A stretch of 64,000 bases of DNA, taken from Hofstenia miamia. Taxonomy: Eukaryota; Xenacoelomorpha; Acoela. The DNA is taken from contig SCFE01000096.1 in the NCBI GenBank assembly GCA_004352715.1, forward strand, positions 1 to 64,000. The letters run 5' to 3'. The position numbers and the translations under genes were made by a program. Positions 1-9,113 of the stretch are shown here, one piece after another. The stretch's first letter is position 1. Each line of letters starts with the position of its first letter. The notes beneath the pieces were generated by a model. That model ran no database searches, had not been told where the DNA came from, and saw only the letters and a list, made by a program, of their open reading frames with translations.

Positions 1-32
1 AATATCCACGGCGTCTCAGGTCAAAGGCCAAA

Positions 33-125
33 CCTCTCGACCAATCAGAAAAAAGTGGAATGGCCTACACTCGACCTCTCGACCAATCAGAAAAAAGTGG
101 AACGGGGTACGAGTCTTTTAATACT
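33..125 (+). repeat. Terminal-repeat-like end of a DNA transposon, with a 28-bp motif twice
   Basis: A 28-bp motif starting CCTCTCGACCAATCAGAAAA occurs at 33-60 and again at 75-102. The second copy, together with the following TACGAGTCT, reappears in reverse complement at about 26595-26637, just after a transposase C-terminus. This makes it the probable terminal inverted repeat of the same Tc1/mariner-type element. No transposase is visible next to it here. The sequence from 126 to 246 is not recognised. Confidence 0.55.
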
Positions 126-246
126 ACTCTTGTCAACCCTTAATCTTAGTGAAATAGGTAGAATTGCTCTAAATTCATCCTTTTCATTTGTGCCAAAGGG
201 TGAGGGGATTCCACAATCACTCCTGATCTACATCGTATTAATGTAA

Positions 247-907
247 TTAATATAGTATTAATATCATTCTCCAAGAACCTCTGGGATCATTAATTATAAC
301 ACTCTGTGTAGATTGAAAGTACGTGATGTTTACAGGGTCGGAACCTGATGCTGGACCATGCAAGAGAAGAGAGTTCCAACTTGGCAAGGATTGGTGAAGG
401 ACCCATTCTTCGTGGAAACAGCATGATTCACCAACTGGACTCAGTGTGTGAATAGTATTCTCAGTGAATTTATGTGTTGTGTGACTTAATATTTTAATGC
501 ATTGATTACCCTTGTTATTGTCACTACACAAATAAGGAATGATGACACAACCAGGATGCTTTAGCTTATTATCTTTCCTTACATTTAATATCCCTATGTG
601 TATAAATATATATAGGGCCCTAGAATACATGCAAGCAATCAATGCTGTCAGCAGAAAGTGTGAACTGAGTACTGGTTGATAGGTCAACGTTAATTCATTA
701 CAAACTATGTAAGCCAAAAGGCAATAATCAGGGCCCATAGGCACCTTGTATGTATAATAGGCTTTATTACAGTAAAAATGGTTAGCCTAATTTGAGTTAT
801 CAGAGACATTTCTTATTAGTGAGGGAATCAGTAGGAAAGCTACAATGGATGAAAACCCCTATTTGTAACCTATTCCTAAGAGCATGTTGGAAGTCCCAGC
901 TTACCAG
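247..907 (-). repeat. Diverged gypsy LTR (element A type), left part
   Basis: By eye this matches the element A LTR at 17780-18310 in the same orientation. Shared stretches include a run around 'tttaatgcattgatt', the 'caatcaatgctgtcagc' segment near 637-655 and 'cctaagagca' near 874. It is interrupted at 908 by the LTR-B insertion and resumes at 4604. The ORF on the minus strand here (247-744) is fortuitous. The outer boundary is approximate. Confidence 0.65.
904..907. repeat. Target-site duplication CCAG, left copy
   Basis: CCAG at 904-907 lies directly before TGTAGCATC, the start of LTR-B. CCAG at 4604-4607 lies directly after its end (GATATTACA). A 4-bp duplication with TG..CA ends is what LTR-retroelement integrases leave behind. 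Four bases could match by chance, but the flanks are also two halves of one interrupted gypsy LTR. Confidence 0.6.
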
Positions 908-1017
908 TGTAGCATCATCCAAACAAAATCTCAAATAAGCTGCAAACGTCAAGAAAAGAGATTAAGATCAAAGAGAAATGATTAAAAAATATTGTTATTT
1001 CAGATTTATTTGTATTA

Positions 1018-1046
1018 ACATGTCTGGAAAAGAATTAGAATAATGC
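1018..1046 (+). repeat. Mariner left terminal inverted repeat
   Basis: These 29 bp are the exact reverse complement of 2311-2339. The repeat is the transposase binding and cleavage end and abuts the TA duplication at 1016-1017. Confidence 0.92.
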
Positions 1047-1088
1047 CAAAACGTTTATTTAACACAAAAAGAACATAACAATTCATGT

Positions 1089-2165
1089 TTATTGGACAGT
1101 GTAATCACCGTTGAGTCGGATGACATGTTCACAATGGGCGATATATTTATTTGCTTCCTCCAACATCTTCCTTTTTTCAATAGAAGTGAGGGCCTGTCGC
1201 GCAGCGGAAAGCAGATCTTCTTTACTTTCAAATTGTTGCTGTTTCAATTGCAGTTTCAGCCATTTGTTGATCCAACGGTCACAACCATTGAGGTCTGGTG
1301 AATATGGCGCCTGTTTCGAGAGAACGATTTGTTTGTCGCGAAAGAATTGTGTCGTGACTTGGGAAACATGAGGACGAGCATTGTCTTGTCTCCAGATAAT
1401 CTCGTGCTGCCGTACTCTCCCATGCCGTTCACGGCGAAATTTGTCGATAGTGTATTGGACAAACTGTTTGTAGCGTTCACTATCGACTTTTTCATTCCTG
1501 TCAGTACCCTGAATCGCAAATTTGCCATCGTGAGTGTACGCCAAAAGCAGCATTGTGCACTGGCCCCTCGGTGTTGCTTGGATGGCCCTTGGTCGTGCGT
1601 CTGTTTTGGCGGTCCATTTCTTCAGATCACGCCTCCAAGGAATTGGAGAAAATGGTACCCAAGATTCATCTGTAATGACATACCGTCGGCACCACTGCTC
1701 TATGCCCAGTTCATGAAAGAGCCGTATATCCTCTTGACAACATTGCACCCGCTGTTGCTTGTGGACTTCTGTTAAGGAATACGGAACCCAGACAGAGCAA
1801 ATTTTTCTCATATTGAGACATTGATTCAGCATGGTTCTGACAGTATCTTTTCCTACATCCAAAAGATCAGCCAAGTGCCTTAATGATGCGCTGTCATTTT
1901 CTTTGATCAGTTTTTGCAGCTTGGTGACATTTTCAGGACAACTGGATGACAAAGGGCAACCAGAACTGTGCCCTTTTTCCGTTGACAATGTTTCTGCTTT
2001 GCAATTGGCAATCCATCCATAAATCGTAGCCAAACAAGGCACATCATCTGGCCATACATTGGTCAATTTCCTGTGAATATCTCCAGCAGATGTTCCATTA
2101 TGATACTTGGTATACACATAAAATCTGCATGCTGAATTTGAATATTCCATTGCAACGCGACACAC
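1089..2165 (-). CDS. Mariner transposase, 358 aa, full length
   Basis: This is a cut-and-paste transposase that binds the element's terminal repeats and moves it to TA sites. The N-terminal ~110 residues have the helix-turn-helix character of mariner transposases (for example ATIYGWIANCK at about 46-56). The linker WVPYSLTE at about 126-133 corresponds to the mariner WVPHxLTE motif. The catalytic triad is visible: D166 in ITDESW, D261 in RQDNARPH and D296 in YSPDLNGCDRW. Thirty-four residues separate the last two, so it is DD34D. Length is close to the usual ~345 aa, and no stop or frameshift is present. The start codon at 2165 gives MCRVAMEY; the second Met, six residues in, is also possible. 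Whether it is active cannot be read from sequence alone. Confidence 0.92.
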   Translation of the reverse strand: MCRVAMEYSNSACRFYVYTKYHNGTSAGDIHRKLTNVWPDDVPCLATIYGWIANCKAETLSTEKGHSSGCPLSSSCPENVTKLQKLIKENDSASLRHLADLLDVGKDTVRTMLNQCLNMRKICSVWVPYSLTEVHKQQRVQCCQEDIRLFHELGIEQWCRRYVITDESWVPFSPIPWRRDLKKWTAKTDARPRAIQATPRGQCTMLLLAYTHDGKFAIQGTDRNEKVDSERYKQFVQYTIDKFRRERHGRVRQHEIIWRQDNARPHVSQVTTQFFRDKQIVLSKQAPYSPDLNGCDRWINKWLKLQLKQQQFESKEDLLSAARQALTSIEKRKMLEEANKYIAHCEHVIRLNGDYTVQ

Positions 2166-2310
2166 TAAAAACCAAATGAGTAATGATTATCATTCACACA
2201 CATTATATTTCTGCTAACAGTTATAAAATGTAACCAATCAACAATTAGTATGACATGCTAAATATTAATCATGCATGTACCTATGCGCAGCACACAATAA
2301 TTGCATTGCA

Positions 2311-2339
2311 GCATTATTCTAATTCTTTTCCAGACATGT
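2311..2339 (-). repeat. Mariner right terminal inverted repeat
   Basis: Reverse complement of 1018-1046 over all 29 bases, followed by the TA duplication at 2340-2341. Confidence 0.92.
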
Positions 2340-2910
2340 TAATAATATGCAACTAAAAACAACATGTGTCAAAAAAGAGATATTTGTGTCTGTCAATAAA
2401 AATACTTTTTGACTAACTGATGCTTTCATTATTTTCAGCCGCCATCTTGGCAGAAGTTTAAATTTGAATCGACAAATACTTCTTTTGGAAATACTATAAA
2501 TAGATCAAAAACTATTGTAAGAGTTTGATAAAGAATTTTATTCAGAATTCTTATTTTGTTTCATATTAATGGTTTGCTTATTAAATACAATGTCAAGCTA
2601 ATCAAGCTGTGTTTAGTAGTGGTCTGGATACATCACAGGGAACAATTCTAGGGTCTCTGTGCCAGATCACGAAAGTGCACATATGTTAGTTATAAGGGTT
2701 TTTTCTCAATTAGCTGACTAGCAATTCATTTCTACATGTATTAAATAATTGATTGTCAGCAAATGGTTGGATGACCAAAACTTAGGAATTATATTAATAC
2801 TATTTTAGATCCAAATTAATGACCCATAAATGACTGATAAAGTGACTGTACATGTAGTAAATTATAAATGTAAGTTAGGAAGTTGTTTGAACAAGATATA
2901 TTTAAATAAG

Positions 2911-4603
2911 TGTAGCATCATCCAAAGAAAATCAGAAATAAGCTGCAAACGTCGCAAGAAGAAACTAAGATCGAAAAGAAGTTGATTAAAAATATTATAA
3001 TTAAATCAATTGCTATTATTTCAGATTTATTTGTAAAATGCAACCAAGAATAAAATATGTGTCAAAAAAGAGATATTTGTGTCTGTCGATAAAAATACTT
3101 TTGACTAAATGACGCTTACATTATTTTATAGCCGCCATCTTGGCAGAAAGCTTAAATTTGAATCGACAGGTACTTCTTTTGAAGTTTCTATAAATACATT
3201 GAAACTTACTGTAAGAGTTTGATAAAGAATTTTATTCGGAATTCTTATTTTGCTTTTCAATAATGGTGTGATTATTTAATACGATGTCAAGCTAATCAAG
3301 TGGTGTTTAGTAGTGGTCTGGGTACATCACAGGGAACGATTCTAGGGTCTCTGTGCCAGATCACAAAAGTGCACATAGGTTAGGTGTAGGGGTTTTCTCT
3401 TGATTAGCTGACCAGCATTTCACTTCTACATGTATTAGATAACTTAACTGTCAGCAAACAGTTGGATGACTGAACCTTAGGAATTATCTTATTACTATTT
3501 TAGATCTAAATTAATGACCTATAATCAACCAATAAAGTGACCGTACATGTAGTAAATTATAAATGTAGGTTAGGAAGTTGTTTGAACAAAATATATTTAA
3601 ATAAGCCAATATATTTTGGTAATGGCTACATGTAATATTTAACGAACAACTAGTAACAGTTCTGGTTGCAAATAGATACAACACTTTCACAAAATAGAGT
3701 TTAAGTCGAATTGTGCTGTGTCTTGAGTAAGCACTGAGCTAAAGTAGGNAATGGCTACATGTAATATTTAACAAACAACTAGTAACAAGTCAGGTTGCAG
3801 ATTGATAAAACACTTTCACAAAATAGAGTTTAAGTCGAATTGTGCTGTGTCTTGAGTAAGCACTGAGCTAAAGTAGGGTACACGTAAGCTGTATTGATTG
3901 AGCTGAGAAGTGGCACTCAACCACCAGATGGAGTGGTGAAACTGGATGTGGAGATCCACTTCGGGCAGATACCCACTAGGAGATCATTGCAGAAGTTACC
4001 ACATGGCTTCGTCACCTAAAAAGTGAGCAGTTAATTCTAGGTTACTAAGTTAACAGAAGAAACTAGTCAAGAAGTAACAGCAAGTAAATCCTTACCTGCA
4101 ATAACACAGCTAACATTATAAAGTAACTGTAGATAAACAGTGATAATGCCTGGTAGAGGATATTATATAAGCCAATATATTTTGGTAATGGCTACATGTA
4201 ATATTTAACGAACAACTAGTAACAAGTCAGGTTGCAGTTTGATAAAACACTTTCACAAAATAGAGTTTAAGTCGAATTGTGCCATGTCTTGAGTAAGCAC
4301 TGAGCTAAAGTAGGGTACACATAAGCTGTATTGATTGAGCTGAGAAGTGGCACTCAACCACCAGATGGAGTGGTGAAACTGGATGTGGAGATCCACTTCG
4401 GGCAGATGCCCACTAGGAGATCATTGCAGAGGTTACCACGTGGCTTCGTCACCTAAAAAGTGAGCAGTTAATTCTAGGTTACTTAAATTAACAGAAGAAA
4501 ACAGTCAAGCAGTAATAACAATTAAATCCTTACCTGCAATAACAGCTAATGTTATACAGTAACAGTGGATAAACAGTGATAATGCCTGGTAGAGGATATT
4601 ACA
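2911..4603. repeat. LTR-B, full unit with internal tandem duplication
   Basis: This begins TGTAGCATCATCC and ends GGATATTACA, so it has TG..CA ends. It is reverse-complementary along its length to 12466-13605. The segment starting CCAATATATTTTGGTAATGG occurs at 3606 and again at about 4171, with a third partial copy after the lone N at 3749. Removing 3606-4170 leaves about 1130 bp, the same as the 12466-13605 copy. It is read as a solo LTR or tandem LTRs, because no internal coding region belongs to it. The duplication may be an assembly join, since one copy starts at an N. Confidence 0.7.
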
Positions 4604-4900
4604 CCAGCTGCACTGCAGTTTTGAAAGGCTGATTTGTGCAACTGCTCCTAAATAACTTTAACCGGATCTGGGGACCACCTGCAGACATTTAGCTTTCCAT
4701 TATTTTATTAAATAACTTGAATTCAAATTAAGAGAGTAAATCCAGTAAAATTCATTCATCATCATAACAAACTATTTTGCATATTTATACTAAATTTCAG
4801 TAAACAATTAAACAATCAGCTAGTACCTGTTCTTTAATGTTGTTGACAATTTTCCCTCTATATCTTTGTCTGCTAATTATTTGCGCAATGTCAGTGAGTT
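4604..4900 (-). repeat. Diverged gypsy LTR (element A type), right part
   Basis: After the CCAG duplication, the element A LTR resumes: the stretch around 4655-4700 matches 18370-18440 ('tttaaccggat', 'agctttccat') and 4840-4890 matches 33865-33930. It stops before the LTR's true end, so about 230 bp are missing. The joint with plus-strand gag sequence at about 4900 is a rearrangement. Confidence 0.6.
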
Positions 4901-4914
4901 GAAAATAGAGATGG

Positions 4915-5716
4915 ATAACCACCTAGAAAATCAAAGTGACAATTTCTAAAGGGATATTAAAGCACTAACAACTCAACTGGCACAATCAAACAAATGTTTC
5001 CAAGAGCAGAATGAAAAATGGGAAAAGATATGCTGACAACTGGAAGATGAGAATAGACAGCAAATTCTAGACAAGGATATACAAGACCAATAGCTAGAGC
5101 AGCTCAAAGATAAACTTAGACTAACAGAATTGGGCAGAGACAAAAATCGTGAAAACCAAGCATGAGAGCTAGAAGAATTGAGACATAAACTAAAACATTA
5201 CAGAGAAATGAAGAGGAAGATTGAAGGGTAACACAAATGCATAATATAACAATCAAGCAACTGAGAGAAAGAAAACTACAAGCATCACCCAACAATTTTA
5301 AAAAACAATTAAGAGACACAGAAGAGGAAGAGGAACAGGAAAAGAAAAATATAATTGATGAAATCACAAGAGCAGTAACCAACCAGCTTACAATAAATGA
5401 AAACATAAATGTGCAGAAAAGAGAGCTTGATGCTACCAGAGAACAGTTATAACAATATGATAACATGTAAGGCAACGCTGAAGAAATTCAAGGGAAAGGT
5501 CGATAGTTAGAGTCCAATGTTCCTCAATTGGCTGCAAATGTTTGAAATCACAATGGCTGAGATGAAAGTTAGCCAAAAAGCAGCAGTGGCAAGATTCCCA
5601 TTGTACCTAGCAGGAGTGGCATCCCAACATTATTTACTATTAGACACTGACATGAAATGAGATTATAAATTATTAATTGGAGATTTCGTAGAGTACTATG
5701 AAAATGAAAGTTTTAA
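4915..5716 (+). pseudogene. gag: gag remnant, gypsy element
   Basis: Plus-strand conceptual translation across several frames gives a glutamine- and lysine-rich coiled-coil stretch (about 4915-5470), then a core that matches other gag copies here. Examples are the words FPLYLAGVASQHYLLLD and YYENESF at about 5592-5716, equivalent to FPLYLGGAAYQHYLVLD in element A. Many stops and frame changes are present. It is cut off at 5717 by another LTR-B-like sequence, so the C-terminal gag, the zinc knuckle and pol are missing. It is a non-functional fragment. Confidence 0.7.
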
Positions 5717-6970
5717 TGCAGCATAATCCAACCAAAAGACAAAAATCACAAAAAAGAGAATAAGATTGAATCATAGATTAATTGATTTCATTTGTATTTT
5801 GTTGAATTAGCATGAAACCAAGTCATGAAAATTGAATTTGGAATTAGTTTTTGTAAAACAAATACTTGTCACCTTAACTTTTGACAAATCACATGTGGAG
5901 GATAAAGCTCCATGTCAATTTTGCTGTTGCCATATTAACACAGAACTTTCTGCAATTGGCAACACAAAACAGTGACAGGTACTTGTTTGATGATAAATAT
6001 GTTTATAAAAATTTACTATAAATATGCAACATGAAAAGAGAAATGTTGATGGAGAATAAACTCCTTATTACTCACTTATTTTTATTTGGTTTGTTTATTT
6101 ATACAAATGTGCAGCTAGGCATTTCATGCTTGTAGCAATCAAAAGGCTGTTGCGAGGGTTGGAAATGGTTATTGCCTAGATCAATACAATGCATTTAAGT
6201 TACAGATAGGTGTAGTAGGCTGTTGCGAGGGTTGGAAATGGTTATTGCCTAGATCAATACAATGCATTTAAGTTACAGATAGGTGTAGTGTTTTTTGTAA
6301 GTGTTTTTACTTATTGTCTAGCTGGCTATTGATTGCCTTTGTTGTTGCATACAGTAACAAATCCGAAATAAGGCGAGATCGCCAACCCTATGTATGTTAA
6401 CTGTTGTTTATCTTATTTTAGATCGAAATTGTTAATGGTGTTAGACACATAATGACTGAAACGACCTTGTATATGTTAAAATTACTTTTTATCTTGTGTT
6501 TGCTGTTACCGTAGGTTAGGAAGCTGCTATTAATTGTAGATGCTTTTAACTCCTTTTTATTTCATTGCAGCTAGTGCAAGTCAATCAGTAATAGTTAAAT
6601 TGATTATTATTATATGTAGGGTAGGAAACTGCTGTGTTAATTATTTACTAGATTTTTGTATCAGTAGTTAGTGCCAACAAGAGGTTGCATTGCCATACTA
6701 TTAAAGTTACACATAATTGAGAATGAGCTATTAAGTCAAATAGTGGATGCACTTTCTTTATTATCACATAGTTAGGGTACACATAATAATAATAGTCCTT
6801 TGAGAACAAGCTGAGTCTATTGATGAATGGAACTTCACTATGTTGCAGTTGGGTGGATGGCTTCTTGGTGATCAGATTCCACTTCAGGCAGTGAGCCCAT
6901 TGTTAACTGGAGTCTCTCTCATATGGTTACCTAAATTGTGGCTGTTACATGTTACTCTTATATTGTGTGG
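5717..6970. repeat. Diverged LTR-B copy
   Basis: This starts TGCAGCATAATCC, a variant of the LTR-B start. It retains weaker matches further in, such as the segment around 6840-6940 (GTTGGGTGGATGG..TTCCACTTCAGGCAG), which resembles 4365-4445. It contains a 73-bp tandem duplication. The right boundary is uncertain. Confidence 0.5.
6144..6289 (+). repeat. Tandem duplication, 73 bp x 2
   Basis: The unit starting AGGCTGTTGCGAGGGTTGGA occurs at 6144-6216 and again, apparently identical, at 6217-6289. It is a recent local duplication or a sequencing or assembly duplicate inside an old LTR. Confidence 0.9.
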
Positions 6971-7128
6971 ATGCTAAATATAGTTTAGTGTGGACAATTA
7001 GAAAATGTGTACATGAGACAACAAAAGTTAAACTAGATAGACATTACCCCACTTGAAAGAAACTGTAGTTCAGTATCTCTAAATAGTTCTGGATTAATAC
7101 ACATCTTGGCCTGGGTGATGATTCTACA
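6971..7128 (+). repeat. 5' LTR end of gypsy element 1
   Basis: The segment ends GATGATTCTACA, the same terminus as the element A and family C LTRs (GATTCTACA), and is followed at once by a primer binding site. How much of the upstream LTR survives is unclear because the LTR-B-like sequence abuts it. Confidence 0.55.
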
Positions 7129-7146
7129 TGGCGACCGTGACAGGAC
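7129..7146 (+). promoter_or_regulatory. Primer binding site of element 1
   Basis: TGGCGACCGTGACAGGAC begins with TGG directly after the LTR end, as required to pair with a tRNA 3' CCA. The element A site at 32776-32793 is very similar. The tRNA is not identified with confidence. Confidence 0.65.
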
Positions 7147-7506
7147 GCCGAAAGTCCTATTAACATCTGGAGTTACATTGATACATTACCAAGAAAGTTA
7201 CCATTCTGCTGTTACTATTCTTTAATGTTCTCTAACTTATATTGTTGTGTTAATTAATGGAATCTGTGAACCTTATGCATACTGGAATGTTAATACTTAT
7301 ATCTCTCTTGTTCTGTGTGTGTATTTTTCTACCTTACTATCTGATTAGCTGTGGTGTAAACAGAGAGGATTTAACTCACTCCCTAACTGGTGGAAAAATT
7401 TTTTTTTGTTGAATAACAGAAATGAAAAATAGAAAAAGGATCAGGGCAACATATGATAATACTAAACCCTTGCAAAAGGAAAAAGATCGTTACTATCAAA
7501 TTAATC

Positions 7507-9113
7507 ATGACAAACAAGAACAACAAGAAAAACCAAAACCAAACTACCCCAGCAACATCAGCAAGAATGCAATCACTTGAAAGTTTATCCCCCATAGACA
7601 TTGAAATGCAAACTGTACCCCTACAAGATGAATTGAATTCAATCAAAATTCTACAAACACTGAGAAGAAATGCCGAAAATGAAGTGGCACTGAAAAATCA
7701 GATCTCAATACTAAATGAAAAATTTGAAAAAATTGAGAAAGAAAGAGAAAGTATTATCAATAAACTCAAACAAGACATGAGCAAATGACTGGAAGAACAA
7801 AGGAACATCTTCCAAACAAAAATTGAATTGCTTAGGCAAAAACTAGTCAAAGCAAACCAAAAAGTCATAGAACAAAATGAAAGGTGGGAAATGATGTACA
7901 CCAAACTAGAAATAGAAAATAAAAATCTGCAACAGGAAAACAAGCCGCAACAATTAGAACTTGAACAAATGAAGGACCAATTGAGATTAATAAAACTCTC
8001 AGAAGGGGATGATAAAATGTCAAAGCCAATCAGAATGGAAAACATTCTAAGCAGAATTGGGAGCTCCAAGAAGGAGAACACAAATAAATTATGAAAAACC
8101 ACGAAACATGACAACCAAAGAAGAGGAAGAAAAAGAAAAAATAATTCATGAAATAACTCAAGAAGTTAAAAAGAGAGTATCAATAGAAAGACTAGCAAGC
8201 CTGAAAAAAACCATCACACTACAAAATGATACTAATGGAAAGAGAAAATGACGAACCAATTCCCTGCAAAGCACAAATCCAAAAATCTACAGGAAAAATA
8301 GACAGCTATTCTCCAACATTCAAAGAATGGCTAGAGCTCTTCAAACTAACAATGAAGGAGAGGCGAGTAGATCAAAACGCAGCAGCAAGGCTACCACTGT
8401 ACCTAGCAGGAGCTGCACATCAACACTATTTAATGCTTGATGCAGAAACAAAAAGAAATTACAAACACCTAAAGGGAAACTTCATTGAACACTACATAAA
8501 TGAAAGTTTTAAAAATCAATATAGATTGATACTCAATGGAATGAAAATGAGAAAATTCAACAACATCAGAAACTACATGTTGCAAGTAGAATGACTGCTG
8601 ACACTTTGCTCTAGAGGAGGACACTACTCCAAATACGATTTATTTTCACATATAACCAAAGGGCTGCCAGAAAACATAAGGCAACAATTCGAATTAAAAT
8701 GTGACATAGATGACAAATTGGAAAAAATGATAAGAAAAGCAGTTGATATTCAAGTAATGTTGGAAAACAACTCAAGAATCTACAAAAAAGCAACATGGAA
8801 TCAGCAGAACACAATGAACTGGAAAACAAAAGAACAAACATGGACAAAACCCTCACAAACAGGTACCATTAAAAAAGACAACAGAATAATAAAGATAAAA
8901 ACTAAAAATGGACAGACAAAGAAACTTAAAGAACAGCATGTCCGTTGTTACAATTGTGGCCAGAAAGGACACTGAAAAAGCAAATGTAAAAAAGCAGTAA
9001 ACATCATAGAGGAGGGAGAAGGATATTTTGATGATGAAGATAAAATAAGTTCAGACTACAAAATCACATCAAATATCAAAGAAACCAAAATTAACAAAGA
9101 GTTGGAAAACTAA
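7507..9113 (+). pseudogene. gag: gag of gypsy element 1, decayed
   Basis: Gag forms the particle that packages the element RNA. The chosen start, MTNKNNKKNQNQTT, lines up with the start of gag in element A. A lysine/glutamate-rich coiled coil (about 7680-8200) is followed by the core (SPTFKEWLELFKLTMKE at about 8312, LPLYLAGAAHQHYLMLD at 8391-8441). A CCHC-type knuckle begins CYNCGQKGH at about 8946, but TGA interrupts it at 8973-8975. Other in-frame stops are TGA 7786-7788 and TGA 8592-8594, where element A has Arg. At least two frame changes lie around 8050-8230. The acidic tail runs to TAA at 9111-9113, next to the frameshift region. It is a close relative of element A gag but non-functional. 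Confidence 0.85.
9104..9113 (+). promoter_or_regulatory. Gag-pol junction, probable degenerate -1 frameshift site
   Basis: GGAAAAC followed directly by TAA lies in the gag frame. Protease continues in the -1 frame from exactly this point (LKGVPTP). It is at the same place as the TTTAAAT-TAG sites of element A and family C, but this heptamer is not a perfect slippery sequence. Confidence 0.45.

Larger units (their letters stand above)
1018..2339 (-). mobile_element. Mariner (Tc1/mariner, DD34D) transposon, apparently intact
   Basis: The element is 1322 bp. Perfect 29-bp terminal inverted repeats at 1018-1046 and 2311-2339 start ACATGTCTGGAAAAGAATTA. TA dinucleotides at 1016-1017 and 2340-2341 are the expected target duplication. 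One long transposase ORF fills the minus strand (1089-2165). Perfect ends and an open frame, next to heavily decayed neighbours, suggest a recent insertion. It lies inside LTR-B, so it is younger than that insertion. Confidence 0.93.
908..2910. repeat. LTR-B, partial unit carrying the mariner insertion
   Basis: This starts TGTAGCATCATCC and runs collinearly with 2911-3605, except that the mariner element (1018-2339) interrupts it. Without mariner it is about 680 bp, so it is a tandem duplicate of the first ~60 percent of the LTR-B unit. It contains GCCGCCATCTT at 2438-2448, the reverse complement of AAGATGGCGGC. The transcriptional orientation of LTR-B is not established. Confidence 0.7.

Noticed and set aside
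1092-1775. Plus-strand ORFs over the mariner element (1092-1301, 1329-1775 and others)
   Set aside because: They are the antisense of the transposase gene, which accounts for the open frames.
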